Source: JAWVFM01 sp963841455 (lineage in GTDB: Bacteria; Actinomycetota; Thermoleophilia; Solirubrobacterales; 70-9). Taken from it: a stretch of DNA of 42,171 nt. The notes beneath the pieces are model-generated. The model ran no database searches. It had not been told where the DNA came from and saw only the letters and a list, made by a program, of their open reading frames with translations. Position numbers and translations under genes: made by a program. Each line of letters begins with the position of its first letter. Position 1 is the first letter of the stretch. Shown here in pieces: positions 7,796 through 15,527 of this stretch. The stretch lies in NCBI GenBank assembly GCA_963841455.1, contig CAWJCU010000013.1, positions 1 to 42,171 of the forward strand, in the 5' to 3' direction.

Positions 7796-8371
7796 CTAGC
7801 GGCGCCTGTAGCCGAAGTCGGCTGTGTAGATGCCGCCATCCCCGCGCCCGTTCGACGGCGTGCCCCACGCGATCCCAACGCCGATATCCCTGAAATGGCT
7901 GTTGAGGATGTTCGCCCGGTGCGCCGGGCTGTGCATCCAGCCACGGACAGTCGCCGCCGGCGTTCCGTAAGCGTGGCCGGGACCCCAGTAGATGTCCTCG
8001 CCGTAGGCCCAGCTCAGCAGGTCCTGGAGGTGGTAGCCCACCTGGCTCAGGCGGCTGATGATGCCGGGCTCGCCGGGGCAGACGTGGTCGAAGCACCCAT
8101 GCCCGTCCATGCGGCGCGAGTGGTCGCGCGCTGCCCGGCGGAGGTCCGGGTTGGAGCGAAAACCCGCGAGGCCATATTCGTGACGCCGCTTGTCCAGCAG
8201 GCAGGTGACGGCGTGGGACGCCGTCCTGGTGCCAACAGCCCTCGGGCTCGCGTGCGCGTGGGCGCAGGACTTGGCCACGGCCGGCGCCGCGCCGATTGAC
8301 GCCGAGGCCGCGAAGGCAAGACCGGCGACCGCGGCCGCGGCGAGCGAGGCCCTCCGACGCGATGCATCCAT
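7796..8371 (-). CDS. Secreted CAP (SCP/PR-1) domain protein
   Basis: 191 residues. The signal peptide is MDASRRRASLAAAAVAGLAF through ~residue 32 (APAVA-KS). The CAP domain covers the rest: CLLDKRRHEYGL, RRAARDHSRRMDGHGCFDHV, a WAYGED motif with the conserved Glu, and WMHSPAHRANILNSHFRDIG followed by VGIA, with the conserved His. Bacterial CAP proteins are extracellular; their biochemical role is poorly known (lipid binding or protease-like claims exist). A paralogue follows upstream at 8442-9032. Four Cys suggest disulfides. Confidence 0.85.
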   Translation of the reverse strand: MDASRRRASLAAAAVAGLAFAASASIGAAPAVAKSCAHAHASPRAVGTRTASHAVTCLLDKRRHEYGLAGFRSNPDLRRAARDHSRRMDGHGCFDHVCPGEPGIISRLSQVGYHLQDLLSWAYGEDIYWGPGHAYGTPAATVRGWMHSPAHRANILNSHFRDIGVGIAWGTPSNGRGDGGIYTADFGYRRR

Positions 8372-8441
8372 GCCGCCATTACGTCGACAGGTCGCGGGCA
8401 GGCTTTAGCGGATTACCCGAAGTTCAAAAGGCGCGGGGCGA

Positions 8442-9032
8442 CTAGCCGAGCTTGCGCCAGCCGAGGTCGACCGTGTAGGTCTCGAACGCGGAGTCCTCGA
8501 TGCCGATCCCGGCGGCCCCGGGAACCGGGGCGATTCCGACATCGTCGTACTTCGCACGCAGGAGGTTCCGCGCGTCGAGCGTCGTATTGAGCCAGCGGCT
8601 GACCATCTGGCTCGGCGTCGATTCGTAACCGAGGTCCTCGGCGTAGCCCCAAGCCGTTGCGTTATCGATGTAGCCGCTGTCCTTCAGGCGCTTTGGCAGT
8701 GCGACCTCGTCGAGGCAGCGGTGCTTGAGGCAGTTCTGCCCGAGCATCGTCTTGGTGTGATGCTTCGCCATCCGGGTGAGGTCGCTGTTGAGCTTCAGCG
8801 CGCCAACGCCGGCGGCGGTGCGTGCCTTGTTGATGAGGCAGAGCGTCGCGTGGCGGAGCTGGCTCGGCGTCGCCTGGCCCGGCAGCGCGTTCGCGTGAGC
8901 GCAGCCGGCGCCGGCGATCGGCACCGCCCCCGAGGCGCTCGCGCCCGTGGTCATCGCGACGATCACAAGGGCGCCGCAAACAGATACGACCACCCTCGAG
9001 CGCCGGCCCAGAAGTCCCGCGTGCCTGGACAC
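8442..9032 (-). CDS. Secreted CAP-like protein, degenerate motif
   Basis: 196 residues from a GTG, with a signal peptide (VVVSVCGALVIVAMTTGASA). It follows the same plan as the CAP paralogue at 7796-8371: GCAHANALPGQAT, LCLINKARTAAGVGAL, WGYAEDLGY (Glu kept), then MVSRWLNTTLDARNLLRAKY. The usual S-x-x-H-R triad of the last motif is replaced by TLDARN, so the conserved His is missing and the cavity chemistry of the family may be lost. A TACCCT box six bases before the GTG suggests leaderless transcription. Confidence 0.75.
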   Translation of the reverse strand: MSRHAGLLGRRSRVVVSVCGALVIVAMTTGASASGAVPIAGAGCAHANALPGQATPSQLRHATLCLINKARTAAGVGALKLNSDLTRMAKHHTKTMLGQNCLKHRCLDEVALPKRLKDSGYIDNATAWGYAEDLGYESTPSQMVSRWLNTTLDARNLLRAKYDDVGIAPVPGAAGIGIEDSAFETYTVDLGWRKLG

Positions 9033-9038
9033 GGGTCA

Positions 9039-9044
9039 AGGGTA
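9039..9044 (-). promoter_or_regulatory. -10 box for the 8442-9032 gene
   Basis: TACCCT, then six bases, then the GTG start at 9032. There is no ribosome binding site, so a leaderless mRNA is likely. Confidence 0.45.
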
Positions 9045-9058
9045 GCGGGGGTGCGGAG

Positions 9059-9129
9059 CGGGGGACCGAGGGATCGAACCTCGAGCCGCGGCTTTGGAGG
9101 CCGCGATGTTGCCATTACACCAGTCCCCC
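9059..9129 (-). tRNA. tRNA-Trp (CCA)
   Basis: 71 bases. Acceptor stem GGGGGAC/GTCCCCC, discriminator G (a Trp identity element), anticodon stem GCGGC/GCCGC around loop CTCCAAA (anticodon CCA). The D-arm (GGTGTAATGGCAAC) is short and like that of tRNA-Gln/Glu rather than the usual bacterial tRNA-Trp. CCA is not encoded. Confidence 0.85.
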
Positions 9130-9171
9130 GGCTGACCGTGCCGGAGGATAGAGACGGCCCGGTGCGAAAGG

Positions 9172-9255
9172 TGCGGGCGGAGGGACTCGAACCCCCACGC
9201 TCTTTCGAGCACCGGCACCTAAAGCCGGCGTGTCTGCCCATTCCACCACGCCCGC
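9172..9255 (-). tRNA. tRNA-Leu (UAG)
   Basis: 84 bases, class II. Acceptor stem GCGGGCG/CGCCCGC, discriminator A, anticodon stem CCGGC/GCCGG around loop TTTAGGT (anticodon UAG), a long variable arm (GCTCGAAAGAGC) and T-loop GGTTCGAGTCC. It lies 42 bases upstream of the tRNA-Trp gene on the same strand. Confidence 0.92.
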
Positions 9256-9311
9256 GGGCCTGGCCGATGATAGGCCCGCGTCCAACCGCCACGCGCGGCC
9301 GCTGAAGAAAC

Positions 9312-9317
9312 TAGACT
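9312..9317 (+). promoter_or_regulatory. -10 box for the 9327 gene
   Basis: TAGACT, then nine bases, then the ATG at 9327, with no ribosome binding site. The same hexamer and spacing precede npdG at 33477. Confidence 0.5.
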
Positions 9318-9326
9318 TGCGACGCG

Positions 9327-9956
9327 ATGACGGTAGACGTCGCTCGCGAGGGGTACGAGCTCTGGAGGCCTAATCGGGAGAAGGCCGACGCGAAGACGAC
9401 CCGGTTCATCGTCGCCTTCGTCCTTCTCGTCTCGGCCGCGCTGCTCCTGATCATCGTCTTCGGCGGCTGGGCGCGCCTCGAGAGCTCGAGCGTCGGCATC
9501 ATGACGATCGCCTGGGCGGCGCTTTACGTCCTCTTCGCGTTCCTGGTGATCCGCTGGAACCGAGGCGTCCTGCCAGTGGCGGCCTCGCTCGCGATCATCA
9601 TGGCCATATTCGCCGCGATCGCAGCGCCGGCATGGTTCGCCCGCAACAAGCCGGGCCTCAGCCCGCCGGCCCTGCCCGACGACCTGCTCGGCCTCCTGTG
9701 CGTGCTCGTCATTCCCGCTCAGATCCTGTTGATCGTCGTGGCGATGTTGGGCTTCAACCAGGAGTGGCACGTGGAGGAGGAGCGGCCGATCGGCGGCGGG
9801 CCAAGCGAGTTCCATGATCAGCCCGTGCACAACCGGCCCGAGCTCGCCGGGCAGCAGCCCGAGTACGGGGCCGGCGAGGAGGTCCGCGACCAGCCTGAGG
9901 ACGTGATCCAGGCGGAGCAGACCGACGAGCCCCCCACCCCGCCTCCGGCGGCGTAG
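9327..9956 (+). CDS. Membrane protein with acidic C-terminal tail, unknown
   Basis: 209 residues. Four predicted membrane helices: ~27-47 (FIVAFVLLVSAALLLIIVFG), ~58-77, ~82-102 and ~118-142. The last ~60 residues are hydrophilic, rich in Glu, Gln and Pro (VEEERPIGGGPSEFHDQ, then DEPPTPPPAA) and probably disordered in the cytoplasm. No family recognised. Its stop is five bases from the end of the converging SRAP gene. Confidence 0.65.
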   Translation: MTVDVAREGYELWRPNREKADAKTTRFIVAFVLLVSAALLLIIVFGGWARLESSSVGIMTIAWAALYVLFAFLVIRWNRGVLPVAASLAIIMAIFAAIAAPAWFARNKPGLSPPALPDDLLGLLCVLVIPAQILLIVVAMLGFNQEWHVEEERPIGGGPSEFHDQPVHNRPELAGQQPEYGAGEEVRDQPEDVIQAEQTDEPPTPPPAA

Positions 9957-9961
9957 GCGAC

Positions 9962-10669
9962 CTAGAGCAGCTTCAGCGCCTCGGGCCGGGGCTCGAGCAG
10001 CTCCGGGCCGTCGTTGCGGACGTCGTTCACGGCGTCGGAGATCTCGCGCGTCCGGAGGAGGTCCCCCGGGAGCGGCAGGAGCATCGCGAGCAGGTCCGCC
10101 TCGCCGGCGGCGGGATCTAGCCAGTCGGACTCGAGGGCGGGATCGAGGATCACCGGCATGCGATCGTGGATCGGGCGGATGAGGCCGTTCGGCTCGGTGG
10201 TGACGATCGCGCAGCTGTGGAGCATCTCGCCGTCGGGCCCAGACGCCCGCGCCGGCAGCTCCGCCCAGATGCCCGCGAAGGCGAAGAGCTCGCCGTCGGC
10301 GCGGGAGATCCAGAACGGCAGCGTCCCGTTCTCGTCGCGCCGCCATTCGAAGAACCCGTCGGCGGGGACGAGGCAGCGCCGCTCGGCGAACGACTCGCGG
10401 AACGCCGGCTGGCTCGTGAGCCCCTCCGCCCGCGCGTTGATGAGCGGGCGGCCGGAGCGCTTCTCGGCCCACCGGCCGGGAACCAGACCCCACCGAAGTC
10501 GCCCCGCCTCGCGCGCGCCCTCGTCGCCCCGGCGCACGGCAAGGACGGCGTCGGTCGGCGCGACGTTGTAGCGAGGCTCGACCTCGGGCACCTCTGCGGA
10601 CTCGCCGAGCATGAAACGCTGGCGGAGCTTGACGGGGTCGGGATTGGTCAGCGTGTAGCGCCCGCACAT
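9962..10669 (-). CDS. SRAP-family abasic-site protein (YedK/HMCES-like)
   Basis: 235 residues beginning MCGRYTLTNPD. In this family the Cys at position 2, exposed after Met removal, forms a thiazolidine cross-link with abasic sites in single-stranded DNA and protects them. The other hallmarks are here: PRYNVAPTD (Asn), NARAEGL, RRCLVPADGFFEWR (Glu) and PIHDRMPVIL (His). Length is normal for bacterial members. A TAACTT box nine bases before the ATG suggests leaderless expression; there is no sign of an SOS box. Confidence 0.92.
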   Translation of the reverse strand: MCGRYTLTNPDPVKLRQRFMLGESAEVPEVEPRYNVAPTDAVLAVRRGDEGAREAGRLRWGLVPGRWAEKRSGRPLINARAEGLTSQPAFRESFAERRCLVPADGFFEWRRDENGTLPFWISRADGELFAFAGIWAELPARASGPDGEMLHSCAIVTTEPNGLIRPIHDRMPVILDPALESDWLDPAAGEADLLAMLLPLPGDLLRTREISDAVNDVRNDGPELLEPRPEALKLL

Positions 10670-10678
10670 GGCACTTCG

Positions 10679-10684
10679 AAGTTA
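10679..10684 (-). promoter_or_regulatory. -10 box for the SRAP gene
   Basis: TAACTT, then nine bases, then the ATG at 10669. No ribosome binding site. Confidence 0.45.
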
Positions 10685-10712
10685 GCGGGAGCTTGCGTCA
10701 GAATGGGGTCAA

Positions 10713-10795
10713 GCGGCGGTGGAGGAATGGCAGACTCGCGGCGCTCAAAACGCCGTGCCCGAAAGGGCGTGTGGGTTCGAATCCCACCCGCCGCA
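10713..10795 (+). tRNA. tRNA-Leu (CAA)
   Basis: 83 bases, class II. Acceptor stem GCGGCGG/CCGCCGC, discriminator A, anticodon stem CGGCG/CGCCG around loop CTCAAAA (anticodon CAA), variable arm GCCCGAAAGGGC and T-arm GTGGGTTCGAATCCCAC. CCA is not encoded. Confidence 0.92.
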
Positions 10796-10809
10796 CTTAG
10801 CTCAGGCGC

Positions 10810-10815
10810 GATAAT
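10810..10815 (+). promoter_or_regulatory. -10 box for the M28 peptidase gene
   Basis: GATAAT, then nine bases, then the GTG at 10825. It sits 14 bases after the tRNA-Leu gene. No ribosome binding site. Confidence 0.45.
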
Positions 10816-10824
10816 CCTCCGCTC

Positions 10825-12075
10825 GTGGACGCCGAGGCGCGAATCGAGCTGATCCGCGACCTCTGTTCGTTCGAGGCGCGGCTTGCCGGAACCGACTCCG
10901 AGCGGCGCGCCGCCAATTGGCTCGCTGACCGGCTGCGCGAGGCGGGCGGGCGCGGCGTGAGCCTGGAGTCCACGTACGTCCACCCGCAGACGCCTCTGGT
11001 GGAGGCGCTTCACTGCGCCCTCGCGTTCGCGGGCAGCCTCGCGGCCATCGCCTCCCCCCCGGTCGGCTTCGCGCTCGTCCTCGTCGCGGCCACGTCGATG
11101 TACTTCGACCTCAACGGGCGCTTCTATCTCCTCCGCCGCCTCTTCTTCCGCCGCTCCTCCCAGAACGTCGTCGCGCGCGGGCGGCGCCGGGGGGCGGCGG
11201 CCACGGTGATCATCGCCGCCCATCTCGACTCGGGCCGGACCGGCGCGGTCTACCGCCCCGGCGTGGCGCGCCGCCTCGCCCGCATCTCGAGCCTCGTGGG
11301 CGCTCCGCCGGGCCTCTACCGGCCGCTCTTCTGGTCGGTCGCGGTACTGCTGCCGATCCTTGGGGCGCGCCTCGCGGGGGTCGACAACAACTTCCTCTCG
11401 ATCCTCCAGGTCATCCCGACGCTAACGCTCCTGGTCGGCGCCTTCCTCCTCGTCGACATCCAGCTCTCCGATGCGGTTCCGGGCGCGAACGACAACGCCT
11501 CCGGGGTTGCGACCGCGGTCGCCCTGGCCGGCGCGCTCGCCGAGAACCACCCGCGGAACCTGAACGTCTGGATGCTCCTCACGGCGGGCGAGGACTGCCC
11601 GATGGAGGGGATGCGCTCGTTCGTCCGCGCCAACCGCGAGCGCCTCGACGCCGAGACGACCTACGTGATCAATGTCGAGGCCGTCGGCAACGGGGACGTG
11701 CGCTACGTGATCAGCGAGGGCGCGGCCGTCAGCTTCGCTCTCGACCGGCGCCTCGTCGAGCTGTGCGACGCGATCGCGCAGGCCGACGGCGAGAACGGAA
11801 AGCGGTTCCGCGCCGAGCCGATTCGCCGCGGCGTTGCGAGCGACGCACTGCGGGCCAGGCTCGCAGGAATCCCGGCAATCACCATCACGTCCCTGAAACC
11901 GGGCGAGGCGGTCCCGGCCAACTACCACCGCGCGGAGGACGCGCCCGACACGATCGACGCCGAGGCCCTGGAGCGCGCGCACGACTTCACGCTCGAGCTC
12001 ATCCGCCAGCTCGATCGCGAAGCCGGCCGGCGGTCGCAGAAGAAGCCGCCGAAGCCGAAGGCTGTCGCCGCGTGA
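10825..12075 (+). CDS. M28-family zinc aminopeptidase with membrane segments
   Basis: 416 residues. Metal ligands fit M28 peptidases: IIAAHLDSG (His, Asp), GANDNASGVA (bridging Asp), TAGEDC (catalytic/ligand Glu), INVEAVG and NYHRAED (final His). Hydrophobic helices near residues 52-90 and 160-215 interrupt the fold, so the enzyme is probably membrane-bound. The end is basic (KKPPKPKAVAA). The start is the GTG at 10825, after a -10-like box. The last bases overlap the GTG of the acetoacetyl-CoA synthetase gene (GTGA), indicating coupling, though a functional link is not obvious. Confidence 0.85.
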   Translation: MDAEARIELIRDLCSFEARLAGTDSERRAANWLADRLREAGGRGVSLESTYVHPQTPLVEALHCALAFAGSLAAIASPPVGFALVLVAATSMYFDLNGRFYLLRRLFFRRSSQNVVARGRRRGAAATVIIAAHLDSGRTGAVYRPGVARRLARISSLVGAPPGLYRPLFWSVAVLLPILGARLAGVDNNFLSILQVIPTLTLLVGAFLLVDIQLSDAVPGANDNASGVATAVALAGALAENHPRNLNVWMLLTAGEDCPMEGMRSFVRANRERLDAETTYVINVEAVGNGDVRYVISEGAAVSFALDRRLVELCDAIAQADGENGKRFRAEPIRRGVASDALRARLAGIPAITITSLKPGEAVPANYHRAEDAPDTIDAEALERAHDFTLELIRQLDREAGRRSQKKPPKPKAVAA

Positions 12076-14060
12076 CCGTCGACGGCGGCGGCCCCGAGAA
12101 GCTCTGGGAGCCCTCGCCCGAGGCGATCGAGCGCTCCGCGCTCACCACCTACGCGCGCTGGCTCGCGCGCGAGCGCGTCGTCGAGACCGACGGCTACGAC
12201 GAGCTGTGGCAGTGGTCGGTCACCGAGGTCGAGGACTTCTGGCGCTCGATGTGGGACTACTTCGAGGTCGAAAGCTCGGCGCCGCCGACGGAGGTCCTCC
12301 CGGAACGGACGATGCCCGGCGCTCGCTGGTTCCCGGGAACCGAGCTGAGCTACCCGGAGCACGTCTTCCGCGGCAAGGACGACTCCGCGGTCGCGATCCA
12401 GCACCAAGCGGAGGGCGGGGAGCTCGGCGCGATCACGTGGGGCGAGCTGCGCTCGAGGGTCGCCGCGATGGCCGCGGGCCTTCGCGAGGTGGGCGTCGGG
12501 CGCGGCGACCGCGTGGTCGCCTACCTGCCCAACTCCCCGGCCGCCGTCATCGGCTTCCTCGCCACGTCCTCGCTGGGCGCAATCTGGTCGTCGTGCTCGC
12601 CGGATTTCGGCGCCAGCTCGGTGGTCGACCGCTTCGCGCAGATCGAGCCGAAGGTCCTGCTGGCGGTCGACGGCTACACCTACGGCGGCAAGGCGTTCGA
12701 CCGGATGGACGTGGTGGCCGGGCTGGAGGGCGACATGCCGTCTCTCGAGCGCACCGTCCTCGTCCGTTACCTCGATCCCGAAGCCGACCCGGGCCGGCTC
12801 GCCAAGGGCGTCGCCTGGAAGGACATCGAGGACTCCGGCGCGGGCGCTGAGCTCACGTTCGAGCGCGTGCCCTTCGATCACCCCCTCTGGGTCCTCTACT
12901 CCTCCGGCACGACCGGACTACCGAAGGCGATCGTCCAGGGCCACGGCGGGATCCTCCTCGAGCATCTGAAGAAGATGCACCTCCACGTCGACGCGCAGGA
13001 GGGCGACCGCGTGTTCTGGTTCACGACGACGGGCTGGATGATGTGGAACTTCCTCGTCTCGATTCTCCTGACGCGGGCGTCGATCGTTCTCTACGACGGC
13101 AACCCCGGTTACCCGGACATGAACGTCCTCTGGGAGCTCGCCGACCGCGCCGGGATCACCACCTTCGGCACGTCCGCCAGCTACGTCGCCGCCTGCATGA
13201 AGGCGGGTGCCGAGCCCGGCGCGGGGCGCGACCTCTCGGGCCTTCGCGCGGTTGGCTCGACGGGCTCACCGCTCTCGCCCGAGGGCTTCGACTGGATCTA
13301 CGAGCATCTCGGCTCCAACACGTGGCTCTTCTCGACAAGCGGGGGCACCGACGTCTGCACGGCCTTCGTCGGCGGCGTACCGACGCTGCCGGTGTACCGC
13401 GGCGAGCTTCAGGCGCGCGCGCTGGGCGCCAAGGTCGAGGCCTTCGACGAGCGCGGAGAGCCGCTGATCGACGAGGTCGGGGAGCTGGTGATCACCGAGC
13501 CGATGCCGTCGATGCCGGTGTTCCTCTGGGGCGACGAAGACGGATCACGCTACCGGGAGAGCTATTTCGACATGTACCCGGGCATCTGGCGCCACGGCGA
13601 CTGGATCGAGATCACCTCGCGCGGCACGGCGATCATCTACGGCCGCTCCGACTCCACGATCAACCGCCAGGGCGTCCGTATGGGCACGAGCGAGATCTAC
13701 CGCGCGGTCGCCGCCGTCCCGGCCGTGCTCGACGCGCTCGTCGTCGACCTCCCCCGTCCCGGCACCGAGGGCTGGATGCCGCTCTTCGTCGTCCTTCGCG
13801 AGGATGCGGAGCTCGACGACGAGCTGGTTCGCGAGATCAAGCGCCGGATCCGCGAGCAGTGCTCGCCGCGACACGTCCCCGACGAGATCTATGCGATCGC
13901 CCAGGTGCCCCGCACCCTGTCGGGAAAGGCCCTCGAGGTGCCGGTAAAGCGCATCCTCACGGGGACTTCGCCCGAGCGCGCTGCGAGCCGCGACTCGCTC
14001 GCGAACCCCGAGGCGCTCGATTGGTTTGTCGAGTTTGCGGATAGAGCCGGCGCCGACTGA
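12072..14060 (+). CDS. Acetoacetyl-CoA synthetase
   Basis: 662 residues, the usual length for the family (EC 6.2.1.16). It activates acetoacetate to acetoacetyl-CoA with ATP in the cytoplasm. N-terminal features of acetyl/acetoacetyl-CoA synthetases: LWQWSVTEVEDFWRSMWDYF and MPGARWFPGTELSYPEH. The adenylation core has VLYSSGTTGLPKAIVQGHGG, TTTGWMMWNFL, FSTSGGTDVCTAF and WRHGDWIEIT; the hinge is GRSDSTINRQGVRMG, and the late catalytic Lys is in RTLSGKALEVPVKR. The frame is open 300 bases further upstream, but the GTG at 12072 is chosen because it overlaps the peptidase stop and gives family length. It would feed ketone-body and leucine carbon into thiolysis, matching HMG-CoA lyase at 31382. 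Confidence 0.92.
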   Translation: MTVDGGGPEKLWEPSPEAIERSALTTYARWLARERVVETDGYDELWQWSVTEVEDFWRSMWDYFEVESSAPPTEVLPERTMPGARWFPGTELSYPEHVFRGKDDSAVAIQHQAEGGELGAITWGELRSRVAAMAAGLREVGVGRGDRVVAYLPNSPAAVIGFLATSSLGAIWSSCSPDFGASSVVDRFAQIEPKVLLAVDGYTYGGKAFDRMDVVAGLEGDMPSLERTVLVRYLDPEADPGRLAKGVAWKDIEDSGAGAELTFERVPFDHPLWVLYSSGTTGLPKAIVQGHGGILLEHLKKMHLHVDAQEGDRVFWFTTTGWMMWNFLVSILLTRASIVLYDGNPGYPDMNVLWELADRAGITTFGTSASYVAACMKAGAEPGAGRDLSGLRAVGSTGSPLSPEGFDWIYEHLGSNTWLFSTSGGTDVCTAFVGGVPTLPVYRGELQARALGAKVEAFDERGEPLIDEVGELVITEPMPSMPVFLWGDEDGSRYRESYFDMYPGIWRHGDWIEITSRGTAIIYGRSDSTINRQGVRMGTSEIYRAVAAVPAVLDALVVDLPRPGTEGWMPLFVVLREDAELDDELVREIKRRIREQCSPRHVPDEIYAIAQVPRTLSGKALEVPVKRILTGTSPERAASRDSLANPEALDWFVEFADRAGAD

Positions 14061-14068
14061 GCAAATCG

Positions 14069-14252
14069 TCTGCCGAATTCGTTAGGTTTCGCTCACATAC
14101 GAGACCAGCCGAGTCGCCGGCCCATCCGGCGAGCGGGGGAACCAAATGGGGCCCACAGACCGGGCCCCGGGGGCGAATCGGAGGCAGGAATGCCACTCGT
14201 CCGTAGCGCTAGCTCTTTCGGCGCGAGCCCGTCAGCTAACCCCGCAGGCGGA
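14069..14252 (+). promoter_or_regulatory. Cyclic di-AMP riboswitch (ydaO/yuaA class)
   Basis: The conserved blocks of the class appear in order: GAGCGGGGGAACCAA (14131-14145), a GC hairpin, GGGGGCGAATC (14169-14179), the GGCA/TGCC hairpin, then GCCCGTCAGCTAACCCC (14227-14243) and GCAGGCGGA. The closing stem P1 pairs TCTGCC (14069-14074) with GGCGGA (14247-14252). These elements bind two c-di-AMP molecules and usually switch genes off. P1 ends right at the ribosome binding site (GGAAAGGAAG) of the 43-residue gene at 14266. No intrinsic terminator is visible, so control may act on translation or through Rho. Confidence 0.9.
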
Positions 14253-14265
14253 AAGGAAGAGATAG

Positions 14266-14397
14266 ATGAGCTCGTTGATCACCCACCTCGCCTACGACCG
14301 AATCGAGCGGTCCAGGCTCCTCGCGACCTATCTGGTCGGCCTCGGTGCCGGCGCGCTGCTGGCTGCGGTGGTTCTCGCCCTCATCGGCGCCGTGTAA
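14266..14397 (+). CDS. 43-residue single-pass membrane protein under c-di-AMP control
   Basis: Short gene directly after the c-di-AMP riboswitch. It has a strong ribosome binding site (AAAGGAAG) about eight bases before the ATG and a TAA stop. The protein starts MSSLITHLAYDRIERSRLLA and continues into one hydrophobic helix (YLVGLGAGALLAAVVLALIG) near its end, with a basic/acidic N-terminal segment. That suggests a helix inserted in the membrane with a cytoplasmic N-terminus. In other actinobacteria this riboswitch controls cell-wall hydrolases (Rpf, NlpC/P60), and in firmicutes also K+ transport. Here nothing else lies between switch and gene. No homologue recognised. Confidence 0.75.
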   Translation: MSSLITHLAYDRIERSRLLATYLVGLGAGALLAAVVLALIGAV

Positions 14398-14426
14398 TTC
14401 ACTGATCCGCGCCGCCTCAGGCGACG

Positions 14427-14432
14427 TAGGAT
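14427..14432 (+). promoter_or_regulatory. -10 box for the diiron protein gene
   Basis: TAGGAT, then six bases, then the ATG at 14439. This gives the gene its own start independent of the riboswitch transcript. Confidence 0.4.
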
Positions 14433-14438
14433 CAGAAC

Positions 14439-15497
14439 ATGGCAGACGGCACGCTGGTCGACTTCGATCTCGACCGCTATCTGCGGAACTCCAAGAAGGT
14501 CGACCTGTCCGAGATCGACTGGTCGGAGGTGCCGAACCACCCGCTGACCGACGGGGACGTCATGTGCCTCCACTACATGATGGACATCGAGGCGCACACG
14601 GTCATCTACATGCGAGACCTGCTCGCCACGCGGGCCGCGGCCGATCCTCAAATCACGGCCTTCCTGTCGTGCTGGGTGTACGAGGAGCTCTGGCACGGCG
14701 AGGCGTTCTCCGACTTCCTTCGCCTCTACGGGGTCGAGGAGCCGATGGAGCCCCGGCTTCCCGACGGCCGCTCGCCCCTCCCCACTCGGGCCAACCGCTG
14801 GCGCGACCTGCGCGTGAAGATCGGCGTCGGCAACGGGCTCGGGATCGTGCCGACGATGCTCGGCTCGGTGGTCGCACCGGACTTCATCGCGATCCACATG
14901 ATGTGGGGCGCGATCAACGAGCTGACAACGCTCACCGGCTACTACGCGCTGATCCGCCGCTCCGACCACCCCGTGCTGCACCAGCTCCTGCGGAAGGTGA
15001 TCCAGGACGAGCGCCGCCACTTCGCCTTCTACCGCGCCCAGGCGAAGGCGCGGATGGAGCGCTCCCGCGCGACGAGGCGGATGGTGAGGTGGGTGATGTC
15101 GAACCTCTGGACCCCGGTGGGCGCCGGCGTCAAGTCCGAGGAGGAGGTCGACGCGCTCGCGCTCTACCTCTTCGCAGACTCCGCGGAGGGCCGCGAGCAG
15201 CTGAGGGGCATCGACGAGACGATCGCTGCCGTGCCCGGGATGGAGGGGCTCACGATCCTGGAGGACTACCTCGAGAAGGCCGAGCGCCGCGTCGCCGAGC
15301 GGCCAGGCTGGGCCGGCGTGAAGCCGGCGCCGTCCCCACGCGAGGGCAACGGTGCGCCGCCGCCCACCCACTGGCGCGAGTCCGTCGAGCGCCGCCCGGA
15401 CGTCATGCCGGCCACGTCCGGGGTCGAGCGCCGCGAGGAGAAGCGCGTGGAGGCGCGCCTCGGGTCCCTGCGCGCCCAGGGCAATGGGCGCGGCTGA
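14439..15497 (+). CDS. Ferritin-like diiron protein, acyl-ACP desaturase-like
   Basis: 352 residues. A four-helix diiron set is visible: a Glu in YMMDIEAHTVIYM, CWVYEELWHGEAFSD (E-x-x-H), AINELTTLTGYY (Glu) and KVIQDERRHFAFYR (E-x-x-H). The order and spacing resemble acyl-ACP desaturases and related oxidases, so it may desaturate or hydroxylate a fatty acyl chain. The last ~50 residues (PSPREGNGAPPPTHW onward) are Pro/Arg-rich and likely disordered. Start at the ATG at 14439, 41 bases after the small riboswitch-controlled gene; a -10-like box precedes it. Confidence 0.75.
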   Translation: MADGTLVDFDLDRYLRNSKKVDLSEIDWSEVPNHPLTDGDVMCLHYMMDIEAHTVIYMRDLLATRAAADPQITAFLSCWVYEELWHGEAFSDFLRLYGVEEPMEPRLPDGRSPLPTRANRWRDLRVKIGVGNGLGIVPTMLGSVVAPDFIAIHMMWGAINELTTLTGYYALIRRSDHPVLHQLLRKVIQDERRHFAFYRAQAKARMERSRATRRMVRWVMSNLWTPVGAGVKSEEEVDALALYLFADSAEGREQLRGIDETIAAVPGMEGLTILEDYLEKAERRVAERPGWAGVKPAPSPREGNGAPPPTHWRESVERRPDVMPATSGVERREEKRVEARLGSLRAQGNGRG

Positions 15498-15527
15498 CTC
15501 GGGCCGGCAGGGACCCGACCCGTCGAT

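Noticed and set aside
6812..8299. A 495-residue plus-strand open frame opposite the MFS and CAP genes
   Set aside because: Antisense shadow that also crosses a tRNA gene.
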